Shown here in pieces: positions 60,579 through 64,000 of a stretch of DNA of 64,000 bases (within the stretch, counting starts at the first letter, position 1; each line of letters starts with the position of its first letter). The notes under the pieces are model-generated. The model had not been told where the DNA came from, made no database searches, and saw only the letters and a list, made by a program, of their open reading frames with translations. Made by a program: the position numbers and the translations under genes. The stretch comes from Aminobacter ciceronei (GTDB lineage Bacteria; Pseudomonadota; Alphaproteobacteria; Rhizobiales; Rhizobiaceae): the NCBI RefSeq assembly GCF_014138625.1, contig NZ_JACJHY010000013.1:90953-154952 (forward strand), read 5' to 3'.

Positions 60579-61160
60579 ATGTTTGATCCTCGCGAGAAAA
60601 TCGCACTTTTTATCGACGGAGCTAATCTCTACGCAACCTCCCGCTCCCTCGGCTTCGACATCGACTATCGCAAACTGCTTTCCAGCTTCCAGAAGCGCGG
60701 CTATCTGTTGCGCGCCTATTATTACACTGCACTCGTCGAGGACCAGGAATACTCCTCGATCCGCCCGCTGATCGACTGGCTCGACTATAACGGCTTCAAG
60801 GTCGTCACCAAGCCGGCCAAGGAATTCACCGACGCCTCGGGCCGGCGCAAGATCAAGGGCAACATGGACATCGAACTGACAGTCGATGCCCTGGAACTCG
60901 CCGATGTCGTCGACCACTACGTCATCTTCTCCGGTGACGGCGATTTCCGCACGCTAGTCGAAGCGCTGCAGCGCCGCGGCCGCAAGGTCTCGGTCATTTC
61001 GACGATGGCCTCCCAGCCGCCGATGATCTCGGACGATCTGCGCCGCCAGGCCGACCATTTCATCGACCTGATGACGCTGAAATCCGAGATCGGCCGTGAG
61101 CCGTCGGAGCGTCCGGTGCGCAAACCCGACCCCGTCGATCCGACCACCGACGACGCTTGA
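60579..61160 (+). CDS. NYN-domain (LabA/DUF88-type PIN-like) protein
   Basis: 193 residues, a PIN-like ribonuclease fold: KIALFIDGANLYATSRSLGF with Asp13 and Asn16, the acidic triad continuing at IKGNMDIELTVDALELAD and HYVIFSGDGDFRTLVEALQR, then VSVISTMASQPPMISDDLRR. This matches the LabA/DUF88 branch of NYN proteins, presumed RNases. The Pro/Glu-rich C-terminus is disordered. It overlaps the uracil-DNA glycosylase gene by TGATG. Confidence 0.86.
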   Translation: MFDPREKIALFIDGANLYATSRSLGFDIDYRKLLSSFQKRGYLLRAYYYTALVEDQEYSSIRPLIDWLDYNGFKVVTKPAKEFTDASGRRKIKGNMDIELTVDALELADVVDHYVIFSGDGDFRTLVEALQRRGRKVSVISTMASQPPMISDDLRRQADHFIDLMTLKSEIGREPSERPVRKPDPVDPTTDDA

Positions 61161-61840
61161 TGTCCGGCACCACGCTTCAAGCCGGCCGCCCGGCCTTGCC
61201 GGTCGATCCCGACCGGGACTGCCCGCTCTGCCCGCGCCTGCACGACTTCATCGCCAGTTGGCGCGCCCGCGAGCCGGGCTGGTACAACGGACCCGTCCGC
61301 TCCTTCCTTCCTCCCGAAGGCGAAGCGGCGGTGCGTTTCCTGATCGTCGGGCTGGCGCCGGGCGTACGCGGGGCCAACCGCACCGGTCGCCCCTTCACCG
61401 GCGACTATGCCGGCGAACTGCTTTATTCGACGCTCAAGCGCTTCGGCATGGCGCGCGGCGTGTTCGAGGCGCGGCCCGACGACAGCCTGGAACTGATCGG
61501 CACGGCGATCACCAATGCCGTGCGCTGCGTGCCGCCCGACAACAAGCCGGTGGGCGCCGAGATCAACACCTGCCGTTCCTTCCTGGTGCCGACGATCGCG
61601 CGCTTTCCCAACCTGAAGGCGATCCTGACGCTGGGCTCGATCGGCCACCAGTCGACGGTCAGGGCGCTGGGCGCGCGCGTCGCGGCGGTGCCGTTCAAGC
61701 ACGGTGCCCGTTGCGACGTCGGCAACATCGCGGTGTTTTCGAGCTATCATTGCTCGCGCTACAACACCAATACAGGCGTGCTGACGGAAGAGATGTTCGT
61801 CAACGTCTTCCGTGACGTGGCCGAATTCCTGCAGCAATAG
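61160..61840 (+). CDS. Uracil-DNA glycosylase, family 5-like (UdgB)
   Basis: Removes uracil from DNA, opening base-excision repair. 226 residues: early Cys in CPLCPRLHDF, motif 1 GLAPGVRGANRTGRPFTGDY (family 5 type GLAPG-x-x-GANRTGRPFTGD), ITNAVRCVPPDNKP and the late HCSRYNTNTG segment. Family 5 has no Asp/Asn catalytic residue in motif 1, consistent with A-P-G here. Starts at ATG 61160 inside the stop of the NYN gene. Confidence 0.85.
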   Translation: MSGTTLQAGRPALPVDPDRDCPLCPRLHDFIASWRAREPGWYNGPVRSFLPPEGEAAVRFLIVGLAPGVRGANRTGRPFTGDYAGELLYSTLKRFGMARGVFEARPDDSLELIGTAITNAVRCVPPDNKPVGAEINTCRSFLVPTIARFPNLKAILTLGSIGHQSTVRALGARVAAVPFKHGARCDVGNIAVFSSYHCSRYNTNTGVLTEEMFVNVFRDVAEFLQQ

Positions 61841-61874
61841 ACGGCCCATATAGACCGCCTTTCCACCGCGCATG

Positions 61875-61909
61875 AAAAAAGCCCGGTTGCGCTGAGAGCA
61901 CAACCGGGC
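61875..61909 (-). terminator. Rho-independent terminator for leftward transcription
   Basis: GCCCGGTTG (61881-61889) pairs perfectly with CAACCGGGC (61901-61909). On the minus strand the stem is followed by six T (complement of A-run 61875-61880), so it terminates the transcript of the small secreted-protein gene at 62009-62230. The opposite strand lacks a T-run, but the stem may still trim the glycosylase transcript. Confidence 0.8.
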
Positions 61910-62008
61910 AAGGGGCACTCGCAAATGGAACGGCTGGCTACTGCGCCAGCCGGTAGATGGTGCGGTCGCGTGCGGCGGAACCAGCCAGGGCCGACGCCCG
62001 CGACAGGA

Positions 62009-62230
62009 TCAGCCGAGACCGAAACCCCGGCCCGGCACGAGGCCGTTGCTGCGAGGTAATCCGATGCTCCCGGACCTGTTGCGGCCGGCGGCCAGCCGGA
62101 CAGCGTCGTCCTTGGTCGCCTGCACACTGATTGCGGCCTTGGCACTGTCCTCATTCGCCACCGGCGCTGCGGCATAAGCCGTCGGCGCCAGCAGCAGCGA
62201 CACCGCCGCTGCCATCATGATCGTCTTCAT
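62009..62230 (-). CDS. Small secreted protein, unknown
   Basis: 73 residues: signal peptide MKTIMMAAAVSLLLAPTAYA, then a short mature part ending LPRSNGLVPGRGFGLG, Gly/Arg-rich. AAGGAGCAGAA precedes the ATG at 62230; an upstream Met (62245) is less likely. A good terminator follows ~100 bp downstream, which supports it being a gene. No family known. Confidence 0.65.
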   Translation of the reverse strand: MKTIMMAAAVSLLLAPTAYAAAPVANEDSAKAAISVQATKDDAVRLAAGRNRSGSIGLPRSNGLVPGRGFGLG

Positions 62231-62705
62231 TTCTGCTCCTTTCACCTGTTACCCGGCCCTCAAGGCGCTCAGGCACCGCCCCCGGTGCCAAACCACGCCG
62301 CGCCGCTCGTGGTCTGCGTAGAGAAGTGGCAGCAATGCGCTGACTTGTGCATACGGCAAATGACGTATTTCGACGGGACGGCGGCAGGGGAATCAGCGCG
62401 TTGGTTAGGCGGTTGCGCCGGCCGCGCGCGCCAGGATTATGCGAGCTGGTGAACAAGCTTGGCGCGCCAACATCGACGCGTCATCCCGGAAACCGAAGCG
62501 CAGCGGAGATTATCAGCGCCAGCGCCGTCATCCCGGCCGAGCGAAGCGAGAACCGGGACCTATTGACCGACGCGGCCGGGATCGGGGTTCGCGGTTGCAT
62601 TCATGAAGGCCAGGACGAGGACCCGGCCGTTCGCCAAGATGATCCAGTCAATGGGTCCCGGGTCTCGCTGCGCTTGCCCGGGATGACGAGCGCATCATGC
62701 GACAG
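62231..62705. other. Intergenic region entering the repeat array
   Basis: No gene seen. The first 200 bp are ordinary intergenic sequence with the promoter region of the small secreted-protein gene. From about 62441 the sequence matches the linker of the satellite units, then comes the complete foldback copy A (62527-62687). The GIY-YIG gene ends at 62706, 18 bp after it. Confidence 0.6.
62527..62687. repeat. 161-bp foldback repeat, family 3, copy A
   Basis: Begins GTCATCCCGGCCGAGCGAAG and ends with the inverse, GCTTGCCCGGGATGAC. The left arm continues CGAGAACCGGGACCTATTGA and the right arm starts GTCAATGGGTCCCGGGTCTC, so about 40 bp at each end are inverted repeats. Core: GTTGCATTCATGAAGGCCAG. 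It lies just downstream of the GIY-YIG gene. Confidence 0.88.
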
Positions 62706-62993
62706 CTAGCCGTTCAGCGTCTCATACAGGTCCGCCCAGCCGGGGTTCATCGCCTCGATCAACTCGAGCTTCCATTTCCGGCGCCACCGCTTGATGCGCT
62801 TTTCGTCGACGATCGCGTCGCCGATGTCTTGGTAATCCCGGTACCAGACCAACCGTTTGACGCCGTATTTCTTGGTGAAGCCGCCGGTGATTTCCTCCCG
62901 GTGCTCCCAGACGCGCTGTTCCAGGTTGCTGGTCACGCCAGTGTAGAGCGTACCGTTCTTGCGAGACGCGAGAATGTAGACATAGCCAGACAT
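62706..62993 (-). CDS. GIY-YIG single-domain nuclease
   Basis: 95 residues, one GIY-YIG domain: SGYVYILASRKNGTLYTGVT carries the YVY...YTG pair, followed by SNLEQRVWEHREEITGGFTK with the catalytic Arg, and a conserved Glu region in GDAIVDEKRIKRWRRKWKLE. Stand-alone proteins of this kind are frequent in Rhizobiales; their role is unknown. It is enclosed between foldback copies A and B of the satellite. The ATG at 62993 begins the domain; a Met at 63005 is an alternative. Confidence 0.82.
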   Translation of the reverse strand: MSGYVYILASRKNGTLYTGVTSNLEQRVWEHREEITGGFTKKYGVKRLVWYRDYQDIGDAIVDEKRIKRWRRKWKLELIEAMNPGWADLYETLNG

Positions 62994-63154
62994 CAGCAGA
63001 TGCAATCAGAAGAGCAGCAAATTGCAAGATCAGTTTCGTCTCGAATGAGATTTGCGGCCGGTTGGACTCTGACGGACAAACATTTTCGTTAAGAACGCAC
63101 CACCTCAGTCATCCCAGATTCCGGGGCGCAGCGCTGGTTATCAGCGCCAGCGCC

Positions 63155-63315
63155 GTCATCCCGGCCGAGCGAAGCGAGACCCGGGACCTATTGACCGGCG
63201 CGGCCGGGATCTGAGTTCGCGGTTGCATTCATGACGGCCAGGACGAGGACCCGGCCGCGCGCCACGATGATCCAGTCAATGGGTCCCGGGTCTCGCTGCG
63301 CTCGCCCGGGATGAC
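63155..63315. repeat. 161-bp foldback repeat, family 3, copy B
   Basis: Same structure and length as copy A: GTCATCCCGGCCGAGCGAAG ... CTCGCCCGGGATGAC. It starts 162 bp upstream of the GIY-YIG start codon. It begins the regular ~290-bp tandem array that continues to the window end. Confidence 0.9.
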
Positions 63316-63447
63316 GGGCGTATCATGATGGCCGGCAGGCCAGAGGGGGTGCGAAGAATTGCGGGGTGGCAAACAAGTTCGCGCGCCAAACATCTACGCC
63401 GTCATCCCGGAAACTGGAGCGCAGCACAGGTTGTCAGCGCCAGCGCC

Positions 63448-63608
63448 GTCATCCCGGCCGAGCGAAGCGAGAGCCGGGACCTATTGACCGGCGCGGCCGG
63501 TATCTGAGCTCGCGGTTGCATTTATGACGGCCAGGACGAGGACCCGGCCGTGCGCCACGATGATCCAGTCAATGGGTCCCGGGTCTCGCTGCGCTCGCCC
63601 GGGATGAC
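63448..63608. repeat. 161-bp foldback repeat, family 3, copy C
   Basis: Start-to-start distance from copy B is 293 bp. The ~132-bp linker (63316-63447) reads ATGATGGCCGGCAGGCCAGA, then GGGGGTGCGAAGAATTGCGG, and includes the CCGGCAGGCCAGAGGGGG motif also found in foldback family 1. Confidence 0.9.
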
Positions 63609-63737
63609 GGGTGCATCATGATGGCCGGCAAGCAAGAGGGGTGCGAAGAATTGCGAGGTGGCAAACAAGTTTCGCGCGCCAGCATCGACGTCGTCATCCC
63701 GGAATGGAGCGCAGCACAGGTTGTCAGCGCCAGCGCC

Positions 63738-63898
63738 GTCATCCCGGCCGAGCGAAGCGAGAGCCGGGACCTATTGAACGGCGCGGCCGGGATCTGAGCT
63801 CGCGGTTGCATTTATGACGGCCAGGACGAGGACCCGGCCGTGCGCCACGATGATCCAGTCAATGGGTCCCGGGTCTCGCTGCGCTCGCCCGGGATGAC
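63738..63898. repeat. 161-bp foldback repeat, family 3, copy D
   Basis: Start-to-start distance from copy C is 290 bp. It differs from C at a few positions (for example TATTGAACGG in place of TATTGACCGG). Its linker (63609-63737) is three bases shorter than the B-C linker. Confidence 0.9.
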
Positions 63899-64000
63899 GG
63901 GTGCATCATGATGGCCGGCAGGCCAGAGGGGGTGCGAAGAATTGCGGGGTGGCAAACAAGTTCGCGCGCCAAACATCTACGCCGTCATCCCGGAAACTGG
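63899..64000. repeat. Linker of the next satellite unit, cut by the window end
   Basis: The last 100 bp repeat the linker at 63316-63415 almost exactly (GCATCATGATGGCCGGCAGG and onwards to CGTCATCCCGGAAACTGG). A further foldback copy is therefore expected from about 64030. The full array length cannot be seen here. Confidence 0.85.

Noticed and set aside
63155..64000. CRISPR or phage repeats at the window end
   Set aside because: The unit is 161 bp with inverted ends and the linkers are themselves near-identical; no spacer diversity.

Overview
The window looks like chromosomal DNA of an alphaproteobacterium of the order Rhizobiales (Hyphomicrobiales), most like Mesorhizobium, Aminobacter or another Phyllobacteriaceae member. 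The evidence is the GC-rich coding style, the rsh-pyrE-acpS-lepB-rnc-era core cluster beside rpoZ, alphaproteobacterial families such as TIGR02301, and dispersed palindromic intergenic repeats typical of that group. This placement is inferred from gene content; there is no rRNA or tRNA gene to confirm it.

Layout. 1-6.7 kb (minus strand): citramalate synthase; a tightly overlapping operon of a DUF559 nuclease, a glyoxalase-fold protein, three tandem GFA-family proteins and a proline iminopeptidase; then cysS. 7-14.5 kb: a 51-residue small protein, a LysE exporter, a divergent SRAP/NUDIX pair, several Rhizobiales secreted or hypothetical proteins, a dihydroorotase, YgfZ and an HD phosphohydrolase. 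14.5-21.8 kb: GST, LtrA, DUF4087 and DUF3303 proteins, an ArsR/SRPBCC/SDR operon with a probably leaderless promoter, and a RimK (RLAN + ATP-grasp) gene overlapping a GNAT + C39-peptidase fusion, a predicted but uncharacterised peptide-modification module. 21.8-31.9 kb: a repeat-filled gap, an ECF sigma/anti-sigma pair, an MFS transporter, VapBC, two envelope proteins, a large DUF2339 membrane protein, a thioesterase and recO.

32-53.7 kb is accessory-looking. It holds many single-regulator/single-target units (CsoR-MFS, TetR-SDR, MarR-EamA, TetR-NAD(P)H oxidoreductase, MerR-MFS, AraC-SDR). Most of their intergenic regions contain a readable operator dyad. The block separates recO from era, which are commonly neighbours in this order. 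53.7-62.2 kb is the housekeeping cluster: era, rnc, lepB, acpS, pyrE, rsh and rpoZ on the minus strand, then a NYN-domain protein and a family-5-like uracil-DNA glycosylase on the plus strand. 62.3-64 kb is a satellite made of a 161-bp foldback element, four complete copies plus the start of another unit, running off the end of the window and enclosing a small GIY-YIG nuclease gene.

The most unusual signals are: (1) two unrelated families of ~160-bp foldback repeats, each with a small stand-alone nuclease gene (DUF559 or GIY-YIG) next to it; (2) the RLAN-RimK/GNAT-C39 module; (3) the ArsR promoter whose predicted start point coincides with the start codon; (4) a MerR-type promoter with a 19-bp spacer; and (5) a 36-bp tandem repeat that multiplies the signal-peptidase site of a secreted protein. 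No prophage, transposase, CRISPR array or stable RNA gene was recognised.
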